64,000 nt of DNA from Gnetum montanum (Eukaryota; Streptophyta; Gnetopsida; Gnetales; Gnetaceae). Location: NCBI GenBank assembly GCA_015680685.1, contig MNCI01004872.1:1587819-1651818 (forward strand), written 5' to 3'. Position numbers and translations under genes: made by a program. Shown one piece after another: positions 35,388 through 45,910 of this stretch. The notes below the pieces were generated by a model. The model saw nothing but the letters and a program-made list of their open reading frames with translations. It had not been told where the DNA came from and did no database searches. How positions within the stretch are numbered: position 1 is the stretch's first letter; every line of letters starts with the position of its first letter.

Positions 35388-37329
35388 TGTCCCCACGACT
35401 AAATGAAAACTCATCCTTGAGTATAGAAGAAGAGAAACAAGTTCTTTACAAAATATATTAAGGGTATGTGGACTTATTTGACTAACATGCAGAGTGACAC
35501 AGAGAAAATAGACAAATATAGAAGTGCCCAAGCATATAATATTACAATTACGTACAAAATTGGTGTTCATGATAATTAGGAAAGAACACCAACGAATCCA
35601 AAGGAAATCCAACCCCTCTTGGCAATAGAAGAATGAGGGAGAGGTAAAAGAGATCCAGCGATCATGAACAATCTCTCGTGAGTGATATGGTTGCATCCTC
35701 CTTGGTGATGATCGTCCTGCTTCCAATCCACTCTTCTCACTGCAATCACAACAAAACCAAGGATGAGTATATATAATACATAAATAATGGTTGAATACCT
35801 TGTCTCATTGATGATTTTATCTAGCCAAGTTGTGATTGTGATAGATTGCTTGCTTGATATTGTTAGTGGAAAGACTGACGAATGGGTTAAATAATAGAAG
35901 CAATCCATACAATTTAGAAAAATCTTAACACGAGTAGTGGAAAGAGGGTATTCACAATAATAAAAAGGAATTCATTACAAACAGTTATGAAGGTGCATAC
36001 GATTTGGATGACATGGATGGGGTAAATAAAAATAATTTGATTGTAACAATGTCTAAGGATAAAGAACTTAATTTAACCAAACCAAAAGATATGCAAGTGG
36101 GTCCTCCCCAAAGCAGGTTCATGCCCTTTATGCCCTGACAAACCCACAAAGCAAAGAGTCCATAGGCTCTAGGAATGCCATTTGGAAGCAAGAGTTAAAA
36201 ACTTATCCACAAGAATTCACCAAAGAAAAATAATGCATCAACCTAGAACAAAATAATGATAAAACCAGCAATGAGGTGGAAAATGGGAAGAAAGATGGAA
36301 AGGAGAGAATGGAATGGAATCCCAAGAACAAAGTTGTGTAAAGCCCCTTGTGTATTTCATGGTTAAGATAACTGAGTAGAACTCATCCCAAATCCAGACT
36401 CAAACCAACCACATTCACTGACCTCACATCCATACACTTGGCCAATCGATCCTCTTAAGGCAACAAGAATGCTTCCACAAATAGTAACCACCATCCCAAG
36501 GAGAGTGAGATGGAGAAGTAGGAAGTGAGAAAGGGCCTTAGTTAGAGGAAACCTTCAAGCATGTCTTTCTAGTGCCATAACCAACGCTTGTAGCCCATAT
36601 TGCTTTATTATGTCTATGGGGTGTGCTTTGAATTCTCACCTTTTTCTCTTTTTTCTCTTTTTTTTATGCATGAGAACCACACCATGCAAAGACTTATTTT
36701 TATTCACTCAGTTTCCTGATATTTGAACAATGTCAGAATGGCGGAAAACCCAAGAAAAAGCATCCAAGAACCTAAGAGAATGGCCAGCACCAATGCATCG
36801 AATCCCCTTGAAGTCACACCCTTTTCATCCTTTGAGTCTTTCCTTGGCTTGAAAAATACCGAACCACCAATTCATTAACAAGTTTACTTAGAAAAAGGGA
36901 ATTGTATAGTTCTAGGCCAAATGAGACCATAGAGTTGTATGGATGAGTGGACGACATGGACTCATTACCCATTTTGCCAAAAGAATCATACCTTAATATC
37001 AGCATCATAATTCAAAGGTAAAAACCAAACATTAATAGTCAATATGATATAATTCAATCCACCATCATGAGCACTTATTAGATGTTGAATAAAAGTAAAT
37101 CAAGAAAACAAAGAAACAGTAAAAACATGAACAATGGTGTAAAACAAAAATAAGAAAAGTTGAAAGAATGTGTAAAACAAAAAATGTTAAAACAAAAATG
37201 TGTAAAAAAAATTCAAAAAGAATTGAGGGCCTAGAACGGTTAGCATAGGTGACCATCTCCCCCACGACTAAGTTGGAAGGAGTAGATCTGAAATAGTGAG
37301 CTGGGTTGTCCATCAAAAGAGGTAGCATG
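35388..37329. other. 3' non-coding part of the Ty3 element
   Basis: Lies between integrase and the 3' LTR on the minus strand. Small frames here (35576-35908, 35985-36191, 36814-37008, 37065-37328) show no family signal. Athila-like elements often have an env-like ORF here, but I could not support one. GTGGGGACA just before the LTR is a short purine-rich candidate for the polypurine tract. Confidence 0.5.
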
Positions 37330-38480
37330 TGTACTGGCTATCCTAAGCTCTTGAAAAAGTTTGGTTTATTGCATGTTGACCAAAATTTTCTTATCCAAGC
37401 TCTCAGGTTTGTATATTATCATGGCCCATGAAGGAAAAGTTTCATAAATAATATAAGGTCCTTCCCACAGTGTTTAAAATTTAGTACGTTGTGGCACATG
37501 TGTGGGATTCCAGTAGAGAACCTTATCTCCTGGCTGATATTTAACTTTCCTAATTCTTAGGTCATGATGTTGTTTATTGAAGGCCTTGTGTATTTTGTTA
37601 GATGACAGGGCAGCTAATCAATTTTCATCTAGCAAGTTAAGGTTACTAACTATTGTTTCTATGATAGATCAAGATCAAGGTTGAGGTTACATGCCATGGA
37701 TAGTGTACAGAGCTCAGATTGAATGGGAAGCATTGGTAATTTACCATACACTAACTCATAGGAAGAGTATCCTGTAGGGAGTTTCCATGGGGAAATGTAT
37801 TCCCAAAGAGCATCGTTCAGTTTAGTGCTCCAGTCTCGTCTAAACTTGCTAATGCTTCTTGTCAATATCTTAGTAATCTCCCTATTGGTGACTTCTACTT
37901 GACCGTTCGCTTAGGGGTGGTATGGTGTAGTCAATTTATGCTCAACCCCTAAGTGTTGCATTAATTTTTAAAAAGTTGCACTTGTGAAGTGTGTACCATT
38001 ATCTAATATAAGTGCACGCGGCATACCAAACCTATTTATGATTTGTTGTTGAACAAATCGTACAACTGTAGATGATGTACAATCTTTAATAGTAGCTACT
38101 TCGGCCCATTTTGTTAGGTAATCAATGGCAATAATATATAAGCTTTTCCATTGGACATTGGTGTAATCGGCCCATAAAATCAATTCCCTAAATGTCGAAA
38201 AGTTCTAACAGTTGAATCCATTGTTGTGGATTCTCCATTCTAGTAGTCATTCCCCCATCATGTTGATAGTGCTCACAAGATTGGACGAAACGATGGGCAT
38301 CCCAAAATAATGTAGGCCAATAATATCCTGCAAGTAGGATCTTGATGGCCATTCATCTCCTAGCATAATGACCCCCACAAGGACCCTCATGAGCATCTTG
38401 GAGAACTCGTAGTTGATCTATATCATGAACACACCATCGAACTAAGCCATCGGGACACACTTTGTAAAGTTACCCATTGA
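37330..38480 (-). pseudogene. Ty3 integrase remnant
   Basis: The catalytic core is recognisable: AIDYLTKWAEVATIKD (first Asp), FGMPRALILDNGTHF (second Asp) and VEVTNREI (Glu). Then come RRDWSTKLNDALWEY and YSSYELVYGKLPMLP, the core's end. A YQPGDKVLYWNP...WEGPYII stretch near 37400-37540 is the C-terminal GPF/Y-like domain. The enzyme inserts cDNA into the chromosome. Stops interrupt the frame. Its position downstream of RNase H fits Ty3. Confidence 0.88.
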
Positions 38481-39240
38481 TCTCCATAAAGTACTTAGCT
38501 CAGTGAAGAAACTGTTGTTTCTTCTTAAGGTTTAACTCTTGTGGTGTTTTTTGGATGAGGAGATAGGTAACAATGCTACTGTACCAGTTTTTCTCCATGG
38601 GTGATTGATTATTCACTACACTAGAAAAGAGGAATTCATTAAGGAAATGATCAAAAATTGGATACTCATCCTCTTTGTTGTCCCATCGCAACCAAGATAA
38701 ATGATCAGCAACTACATTCTTGGTGCCCTTGCAATCAATCATCATTAAACCAAACTCTTGTAAGATTACAAGTCATCGTATGATACAAGGGCTTACCATT
38801 GGCTTATTCATGAGGAACTGGATTGCACTATGATCTATATGTATATATACTTTATATCCCAATACATAGTGTCTAAAATTTTCTAGTGCAAACACTACAG
38901 TCATTAATTCTTTCTCTGTGGTAGTGTAGTTAAGTTGTGCACCAGTGATACTTCTACTTGCATAGTGGATGTAATAAGGATGCTTCTAGTCATCTAACTA
39001 TGTAAGTATGGATCCTAAAGCATAGTTGGATACATCAGTCATGATATGGAATGGTTTTGACCAGTCAAGAGCTTGTAGAATGGGTGTTTCTACTAGATTT
39101 TGTTTCAAAGTTTGGAAAGCTAATTTGCATTCCTTGGTCCACTTGAAAGGTACATCCTTTTTCGTTAATTCTACCAATGGTTTGGAAACCTTTGAAAAGT
39201 TCTCAATAAATCTCTTATAGTAGCCAGTATGTCAAAGGAA
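38481..39240 (-). pseudogene. Ty3 RNase H remnant
   Basis: On the minus strand: MTDVSNYALGSIL (Asp), ASRSITGAQLNYTTTEKELM (Glu), ALENFRHYVLGYKVYIHIDH (Asp), FLMNKP, and DCKGTKNVVADHLSWL. These are the standard RNase H blocks, with acidic residues kept. It would remove RNA from the RNA:DNA hybrid. A few stops are present. Confidence 0.88.
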
Positions 39241-40330
39241 TGACTGAATATATTTGACAATTTCCAGTTGATAGGTAATTCCTTGGTTAATTTTGATTTT
39301 CTCGAGGTCTACCTCTATCCATGTCTATGAGATTTTGTTCCCTAGTACTACGCCTTCTTGGACCATCAAATGCTTGGTTTCTACACATATTTTTAACACT
39401 TGCTTCAACCGATCCAAGGCTTGATCAAAGTTTTCTCTATAAGTGGAGAAGTCATCCATAAAGACCTCCATGCCATTCCCTATCTGTCGTAGGAATATTC
39501 TTAGAACTAGTTGTTGAAATGTTGTATGGGCATTGCACAAGCCAAACAACATCTGTTTGTATGCGAACGTTCCCTAAGGACTAGTGAACATAGTTTTGGC
39601 TTGCTCTTCTGGGGCTATTTGTATTTGGTTATATCTACGATATCCATCTAGAAAACTATAATAGTGATGCCCTGTGATGGTGTCTAAGACTTGGTCGACA
39701 AATGACAATGGAAAGTGATCTTTGAATGTTGTCATATTTAGTAGCTTGAAATCTATGCACACCTTCCATTTGCCTTCCTTTTTAGGCCCAATAACTAAGG
39801 GGCTAACCCATTCGCTATTAGTAATGAGGTATATGAACCCAGCCTTGAGAAGCTATTCGATTTCTTCCTTAACTACTTGTTTTAACTTAGAATTCAATTA
39901 CCTCTGTAGTTGTATTCAAGGCTTCATGGAGGGGTCAGTGTAAATTCTATGTTCGCATATCCTAGGATCTATTCTAGTTAATTCAGGATATGACCAAGTG
40001 AAGACTTCCAACCATTTATTTATTATCTTCAGCAGTTCTTCTTTCTATTAAGGAACAATCTTAGCATTGATAATTACCAATTTTACATTTTTAAGGAACG
40101 TGTATTCCATACTGGTGGGAAATGGTTTCAGCTTGAGGGGCTCTTGCTTAAATTTCTCAAGGATTTCCAATTTCCCCTAGTTGATATTTTCAAGGTTAAA
40201 ACTTGGAAGTTGGCAGTGGACTTGCTCTAATACGTCTATGTTATCAATGTAAGCACAAGTCAAACCCTTAGTTGGTTCCATGCATATGAGTGAACTACTT
40301 TCTTGATTAGCTATCAACCACTGGGTATCT
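39241..40330 (-). pseudogene. Ty3 (Athila/Tat-like) reverse transcriptase remnant
   Basis: Blocks in order: WSYPELTRIDPRICEHRI, AGFIYLITNSEWVSPLV, KVCIDFKLLNMTTFKDHFPL, HHYYSFLDGYRRYNQIQIAP, MLFGLCNAHTTFQQ, and GMEVFMDDFSTY with the catalytic FMDD at 39451-39462. The KDHFPL...FLDGY.GYNQI..AP and F.DDF wording is typical of Athila-type RT. Stops are scattered, yet the catalytic Asp pair survives. It would synthesise cDNA from element RNA, primed at 44990-45007. Confidence 0.9.
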
Positions 40331-40431
40331 TCTTATCATGTGGCTACTACATACAAAAATCTTTGTATGTTAATCACTTGTGCATACTAATTGCATGAAG
40401 GAAATGCTAAACTTTACACAAACCATGACCT

Positions 40432-40830
40432 CTACATGCAATTACACCTTGTGTCACTATATGTGATGCATGGAAATTTATGCTTCTCAATCTTTCTGAA
40501 TGTATTTTCCTTGGATATTTCTAGGGAAAGATATTGGATTCCTAGGCATGCATTAATGGTTCTTAGCCATGCTCTTCCCATTATGATTGGGAAGTCCCCC
40601 TTACTGTTGTTTACCTGAATCACTAGGAAGTCAACTGGGTACGACCACCCACAAATAGTGGTAACAATGTCTTCCACTAGTCCCAATGGAACAGTGATGG
40701 ACTGGTCGGCCAACTCTAGATGGATGTTGCTCTTTTTGAATGGAGGTAGGTTTTAGGCCTTGTACATTTCTTGAGAAATCAAGTTGAAACCAGAACCTGA
40801 ATCCAAAAGAGCCTTGCACGACGCATTTCC
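40432..40830 (-). pseudogene. Ty3 (Athila/Tat-like) aspartic protease remnant
   Basis: Starts KALLDSGSGFNLISQEMYKA (D-S-G active site), then a TAA stop where Trp is expected. It continues with ADQSITVPLGLVEDIVTTIC, GWSYPVDFLVIQ and KGDFPIIMGRAWLRT. The whole resembles the Athila protease with its G..EDV..... W.YPVDFL......G..LILGRPWL ending, and 6690-7096 of this window. Confidence 0.85.
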
Positions 40831-41159
40831 AGTGATTTGTAAGTATATCAAAGTACTCCCAAGATCAAAGAATTTCCTGGAAAGGTGGCCAACATTGATC
40901 TAATCGGTGATGGAATGTGTTAGCATGATCATATGCGTTGAGTGTGGTGATTGGGTTGAAGGGGGCTCAAAATTTTTGATTGATACTGAGGTGTCTAAGT
41001 GAAACACCGTGAAAATTGCGAGTCGGCCTCAGGCAAAGATTCACGATTCAGGCGAGAGCGCATGCCAGAATTTCAGAAGGGAGAACAAGGCAAGGAAAGA
41101 CAAAGAGGCGTGTAGTGTCAAGTCTTTGATTTCCTTTGCAGATCCCGATTTCCACTATG

Positions 41160-41530
41160 TTTTCTGTTTTATGCTACGCTACGCAATGTTACGTAATGAT
41201 GCTTAGCGTAAAACGTGGGACAGATCGGCTTTTATTTTTTACGGACTAGTCATTCTACGCTAGTTACACTACGCAGCGTAAATCCGCGTAAATTCTCGTC
41301 AATTTGATCATTTTACGCTTCGCTACGCTCCGCTGCGTAAACGAGCGTAAAATAGCTTGTCGCATCATTCTCATGCTTTGTTACGCTCCGCCACGCAACG
41401 CAGTGTAAACAAATGTAACATAGCATAAAGCTGGTCAAGGCAGTTATGCATTTGTCATCCATACGCGTAATACGCTGATGAGCGTATTGCGCGTAATCAT
41501 GAAGCAGCTTCAGCAAAAGCGTAAACAGCG
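41160..41530 (+). repeat. U3 array of TACGC/GCGTA inverted modules
   Basis: More than ten copies of TACGC or TTACGC face copies of GCGTA or GCGTAA, giving repeated hairpin-capable modules such as TACGCTCCGCTGCGTAA. The array lies just upstream of the TATA box at 41634, the usual place for LTR enhancers. Confidence 0.75.
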
Positions 41531-41633
41531 TATGTTGCCATTTGACGCGACGGAGTCAGTCAAGTCAACGGTACCCGGAAAGTTCGAGACACACATCATC
41601 AGGGTTGCGCCTTTTCCACAGGACGTCACAGCC

Positions 41634-41641
41634 TATAAATA
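41634..41641 (+). promoter_or_regulatory. TATA box of the CpG-rich solo LTR
   Basis: TATAAATA in ACAGCCTATAAATACTCC. The same block followed by AGATTGGAAAATC aligns with 55097 and following in the sister LTR, where it reads AGTTGGAAAATC. Confidence 0.65.
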
Positions 41642-42409
41642 CTCCAGCTGAAAAAGATACAGAGATTGGAAAATCAAAGAAGCAAGGGCATTTTCTGAGC
41701 ATCTGAGAAGTTATCATTTCTAAGCAGAAGCAAGAGACAGTCTTCAGGCATTGATAGCAGGAGCAATCGTTCCTTTGGGGAAGACACAACTTTCTCCATC
41801 AGCGATCATTGGCAGTCCTGAGTAGAAAATACCTAAGGAGAAAGGAGCAAATCAGAGATCGCGAGATCATCTTGCACGGTTTGCAGGCTCTATTGATCAG
41901 AAATAGTTGATCGATAGACATCAGGACTTGACCTTCCTTGCATCCAACCTTTAGCCTACAAGGTAGAATGGACTTCCTTCTGTACTTCTGCTTGGATAGT
42001 TTTCTTGTTATTCTGTGTTTGCCTCACACTAAGGAATCAGGGTCTCCCCATTGTAACGTGGTATACAAAATATTCATTCTTCAAGTCAAAGTGTAGATCT
42101 TGAAACCGCGTGTTTTTCTCGTGTTTGCCTCCTCTTATCGTGTTAATGGTATTGTCGTTATAATTCATCTACGTTGTTTTTCCCTCATTTTGTGACTCGT
42201 CGAATCAAGATGATCCACGAAATATTCACAATCTTCATCGGTTTATTGATTAGTAAGTCCCTGTCTGATCGACAAGACCGTTCAGGGCGCCGCGGATTCG
42301 TTTTCCAGCATATCCCTCGCACGGATCCGTGGTCAAAACTGTCTACACGGAATTTTGTTTGGTATTTTCCAGCTGCCGACATTTTCCGTCGTTACACTAA
42401 GGAATCAGT

Positions 42410-44960
42410 TGTTTGTGATTACAAGGGCTTAGTTGGACTATTGGTTCTAAAGAAAGGTCTTTTCTTCATGTGGTTGTTGGAATCAACAGTAGGTTAAGAG
42501 TTAACAGCCCTCGTGGCATTACGTTGCTGCAGCTGGGTAGGGATTTCACTTTGCATTGCGGGAGTAGGTGGTAGTGGACCTATTGGTGGAAGAGATGTGG
42601 TCGGATGAGAAGGATGATATGCTTACATAATATCACCTCTAGAAGAGGGAGTCCCATAATACTCATGGGCTTGGTAGTGAGGTTTACGAGTGACGTGACC
42701 AGTAGAGTCATATGGGGAGATTGGCTGCTACACGTAATATCCATACAGGTCAGGTTGCTGGTAAGGATACTATTACCTTGGTGGTGGCATTACCCATGAT
42801 TGTGGATGTTGCCACTGTTGATATTTCCCAATCAGTTGTGGTGAAGTTCCACTGGGATAATATGTAAAGGGTTGGTGGAATTTCCTTAGGTTACCTTGAG
42901 GATAAGGTAACCTTCGGGGTGTTTTCCTTTTGTTTAATCATGGGTTGAGTGAATACACCCCAGACTCCTATAGATGTGAGATTATAGGGAAACATCCCTT
43001 AGGATAGCCATATTGACATATCTCACATCCACTATCATTATCTATTTCTGAATCCACAACCTCTTCAATGATGGCAACTTTGCCCTTACCTTTGCTATGT
43101 GCATGTTCAACCTCTTTCTTTTTTCTTTTCTCACTACCTTGCTCTCTAGACTCCTCTACTATTTTAAGAACAATTTGAAATCTATTGTCTAGGGAATCCT
43201 ACATTTGGTCTACCTTTGTCGAAACTTCTAATGTCATCTTTTGGATAGGAAAAGTTTTCCTATTCACCATCTCTTCAAATGGTAACTCTTTTTCATTCTC
43301 ACAAAATCTTACTCCCCTATTTTGAAGGGAAGGATCTCGATTATACTCTTATGCACTTTCTCTCTTCTGTAGCTTACCTTCTTCCTTAGCAACTTGCTCC
43401 AACAATCTTCCATATCTCACCTTCTTCCTTAGCAATTTTATGGGACCTAAGCTCGGATAGTCTTCCTTGGTCATAAGTCCCAAGGGTTCTTCTTGTTTCA
43501 TCTTGTTTCATGCCTAAGCCCATCTATGAGATGGTGTAGTTGATCCCTTTACGAATAACCATGGCCAAGACAATGATGTAACAATGCATAGTATCGACCC
43601 ATGGTAGCATCCAAGGGTTCATGTCCTCCTTGTACCTAGCCTTGGATTTGCTTTTGTAGGTTGGACACTTGGGAGTCCGTTTGGTACTTATTGTTGAATA
43701 ATTCTAACATAGTACTCCATCTACGAATAGATTCCAGTTCTAAGGACTGATACAAACTTTCTGCTTCTTTAACTAGTATCCATGGGAACAACTTAAGTTT
43801 TTTCCATTCATTCTCTATGTTTTGTAAGGTACACATGTCATGGAATGCTTGTAAATGATTTTGAGGATCAACGTTGTATCCCCCTTCAAATCATGGGATA
43901 TTGTTCATATCTAATCTCTTGATCCTACTATTTTTCTAATGCCTTGTTGGAATTCTAACAGCCTCAGTTATGTTTAACATACTTCGAGTAGCGAGTAGTA
44001 CTTCATCATGATTATCTTATCCATGGTGTCTATGATGCCTACATTATTCCCTACTCTCCCTTCGTCTATGTTGTGACTCTCTAGAGTGCCCACATCCCTT
44101 TTCTTGGCTATTTCATCTATGACTTCCACTTTGCCTACCTTTATCCCCATGGTCCTGATATTGAAAGAGACGGTGAAATATATGATGAAGGTGAAGAAGA
44201 AGGAGAACTATCACCATGATGGTGTTTGCTACCTTATCTTCTATGGTCTTGGCCACGATCGCGATTGCGATCAGAATGTCCACCTTTATCATGATTTCAT
44301 GTCCCTTTTGTAGACCCTTTGTGCCTATGGGTATTAGAACTTGGGTTATGAATAGTAGAATGAATGTTCTGATACACAACCCCTTGGCCAAAGTCAAGGG
44401 GAGCAACATCGTTGTGTGGTCAACTGCCTAAGGTAGGTTCACCACCCTCATTTTTTCTTAAGACATGTGGGACATCCTGGGACCACTTACCCTTCAAAGA
44501 CTTATGATGTCTCTCTTGTTGCAAGCCCCTTTAATGTTGTGCCTCCATGGGATAGTATTCTCTTGAGTCATGGTCTTGCACAATGTATTCTACGTGTAAG
44601 TGTAGCATGCCAATTTGTGTGAGAGCATGAAGAAGCATGCTTGGGACTAAACGATCAGGAGGTAACACTATGTTACCTTCTAAGTATCACCAACACAGTT
44701 GTTCATCTTGATGAAGGATAAAGGTAAAATCTGGTATATACTCATCTAGATGAATATATACCAGTCAAACTTTTTGAGGGATTAGCAAATCATTGTCATG
44801 TGTATTACACCATAGATTGTTTCCTATTTCAGACCTAGGCAGTGAGGCACTTTCATATGAAGAAGGAGACATACTTGTCTATTCAGTGTGCAATGTATTC
44901 TTGTTTATTATTTTCTCAATTAACCCTAAGGGTTCGTTCCAATGATGTGAATGATTTCCT
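42410..44960 (-). pseudogene. Ty3 gag remnant
   Basis: Near 44713 the LHQDEQL motif marks the N-terminal part, shared with the element at 4.4 kb. At 43636-43836 the capsid core reads EWKKLKLFPWILVKEAESLY then RRWSTMLELFNNKYQT, matching Athila-type gag (...FPY.L...A..WL......W..M...F..KY). Between them lies an Arg/Asp/Ser-rich segment near 44200-44300 (RNRDRGQDHRR). CEICQYGYPKGCF near 43000 may be a degenerate zinc knuckle. Frameshifts are many. It would build the particle. Confidence 0.75.
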
Positions 44961-44989
44961 ATGTTCTAGTCAGCGCGCAAACAACTAAG

Positions 44990-45007
44990 TCCCTAGCAAC
45001 AGCACCA
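44990..45007 (-). other. Primer-binding site of the Ty3 element, tRNA-Asp type
   Basis: The minus strand reads TGGTGCTGTTGCTAGGGA, matching TGGCGCCGTTGCCGGGGA at 14 of 18. All four differences are transitions. It starts one base after the 5' LTR. Confidence 0.85.
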
Positions 45008-45008
45008 A

Positions 45009-45905
45009 TGATCAGCAGCGAGGTACCCCTATGCTCAACCATACAAATATGAGTATTTCACACACGATCCAGTCGAATTCCAAGGACTAAGTGCTTATGT
45101 TCCCTTGTGGAACAAGGACATGTTGGTTGATCATTGTCTTCCCAAGCTTACCTGTATGTCACGATTGTATGGCTAAGTAAGCTTGAGGCATATAATTTTT
45201 ATAGCTTTTATGTTTTTATTTCTTGCACTAGTAGGGAAGGAGAGAGGTAACTAAGTGACTAATTTAACTTAACTACTCATTAACGAAGTTCTAACTAATC
45301 CCAACACCAGCATCCGTTCCCACTTTCCATACACATTCTGAACCAGTGCAACACTGCTAGGATTACCAAACATTAATAGTTACTGGGTTACCAAGTGTTA
45401 CATGCATGCTCGAAGTGGTCATGCTTGTGTAATTTAACAATTTGCTTAATTGATCAAAATGAATTGTTTTTCTAATAACATAAATGTAAGGTTCATAAAA
45501 TAAAATAAATACATAAGAAAATAAAATAAAATAAATGCATAAGAAAACAAATCTCAAGTGCTGCAAATATGAATCAAATAGCTCGTCTTTATTGTCGTAC
45601 ATAAGGTGTGCTTAGGTACACAATGCTCGAATAAAGATCCATCCACACTTAGACCTCCTACTGTGGGCACTTGGAAAATACTCTAACTTTCAAACAGACT
45701 ACAAGAGTTTATCTACTTGACTACTAAAAGACTTCCTTTCCAATTGTGCGCCTGGGCACTGTATTTATAGGCTTGGGAGCAAATACTCTAATAATTAGAG
45801 TAACCGCTCTAATAATTAGAATAACTGCTAAAGTAACTGCTAGAGTAACCACTTTAATAATTAGAATAACTACTAGAGTAACTGCTAGAGTAACCACTCT
45901 CATCA
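45009..45905 (-). repeat. 5' LTR of the 34402-45905 element
   Basis: 897 bp, with three U3 palindromes (45788-45872) and a CCTATAAATA-type TATA box on the minus strand near 45761-45770. It is about 90 bases shorter than its partner, which is largely accounted for by two fewer palindrome modules. Confidence 0.92.
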
Positions 45906-45910
45906 CCAAT

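Larger units (their letters stand above)
41000..42396 (+). mobile_element. Solo LTR with CpG-rich U3, CTAAG duplication
   Basis: The 1.4-kb sequence runs from TGAAACACCGTG to CGTCGTTACA and is flanked by CTAAG at 40995-40999 and at 42397-42401. It has a TATA box 634 bases in and no primer site after it, so it is a solo LTR. It splits the Ty3 element between protease and gag. Its ends match the solo LTR at 54067-55803 (TGAAACACC...GCTACA). It is much richer in G+C and CpG than its surroundings, consistent with a recent insertion. Open frames at 42174-42497 and elsewhere in it are chance. Confidence 0.88.
34402..45905 (-). mobile_element. Full-length Ty3 (Athila/Tat-like) element, CCAAT duplication
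   Basis: An 11.5-kb minus-strand element bounded by LTRs 34402-35387 and 45009-45905. Both carry TGATGAGAG-type ends. It is flanked by CCAAT at 34397-34401 and at 45906-45910, a perfect 5-bp duplication. On the minus strand the order is LTR, tRNA-Asp-type primer site, gag, protease, RT, RNase H, integrase, about 1.9 kb of non-coding, LTR. That is canonical Ty3 order. Gag and pol contain stops, so it cannot move by itself. A later solo LTR (41000-42396) lies between gag and protease. Confidence 0.93.

Noticed and set aside
35116-35461. Val/Ile/Thr-rich repetitive open frames on both strands (also 45724-45958)
   Set aside because: They are translations of the LTR palindrome array, open on both strands because the repeat lacks stops. 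Not proteins.
35388-37329. Env-like ORF of the Athila-like element
   Set aside because: The position is right, but the short frames show no signal peptide, membrane anchor or family motif that I could support.
41160-41530. CpG island or replication origin
   Set aside because: The CpG-rich palindromes lie wholly inside a solo LTR with target duplications, so they are U3 repeats rather than a host promoter or origin.
42174-42497. 107-codon plus-strand frame
   Set aside because: It runs across the end of the solo LTR and its target duplication into Ty3 gag sequence, so it is a junction artefact.
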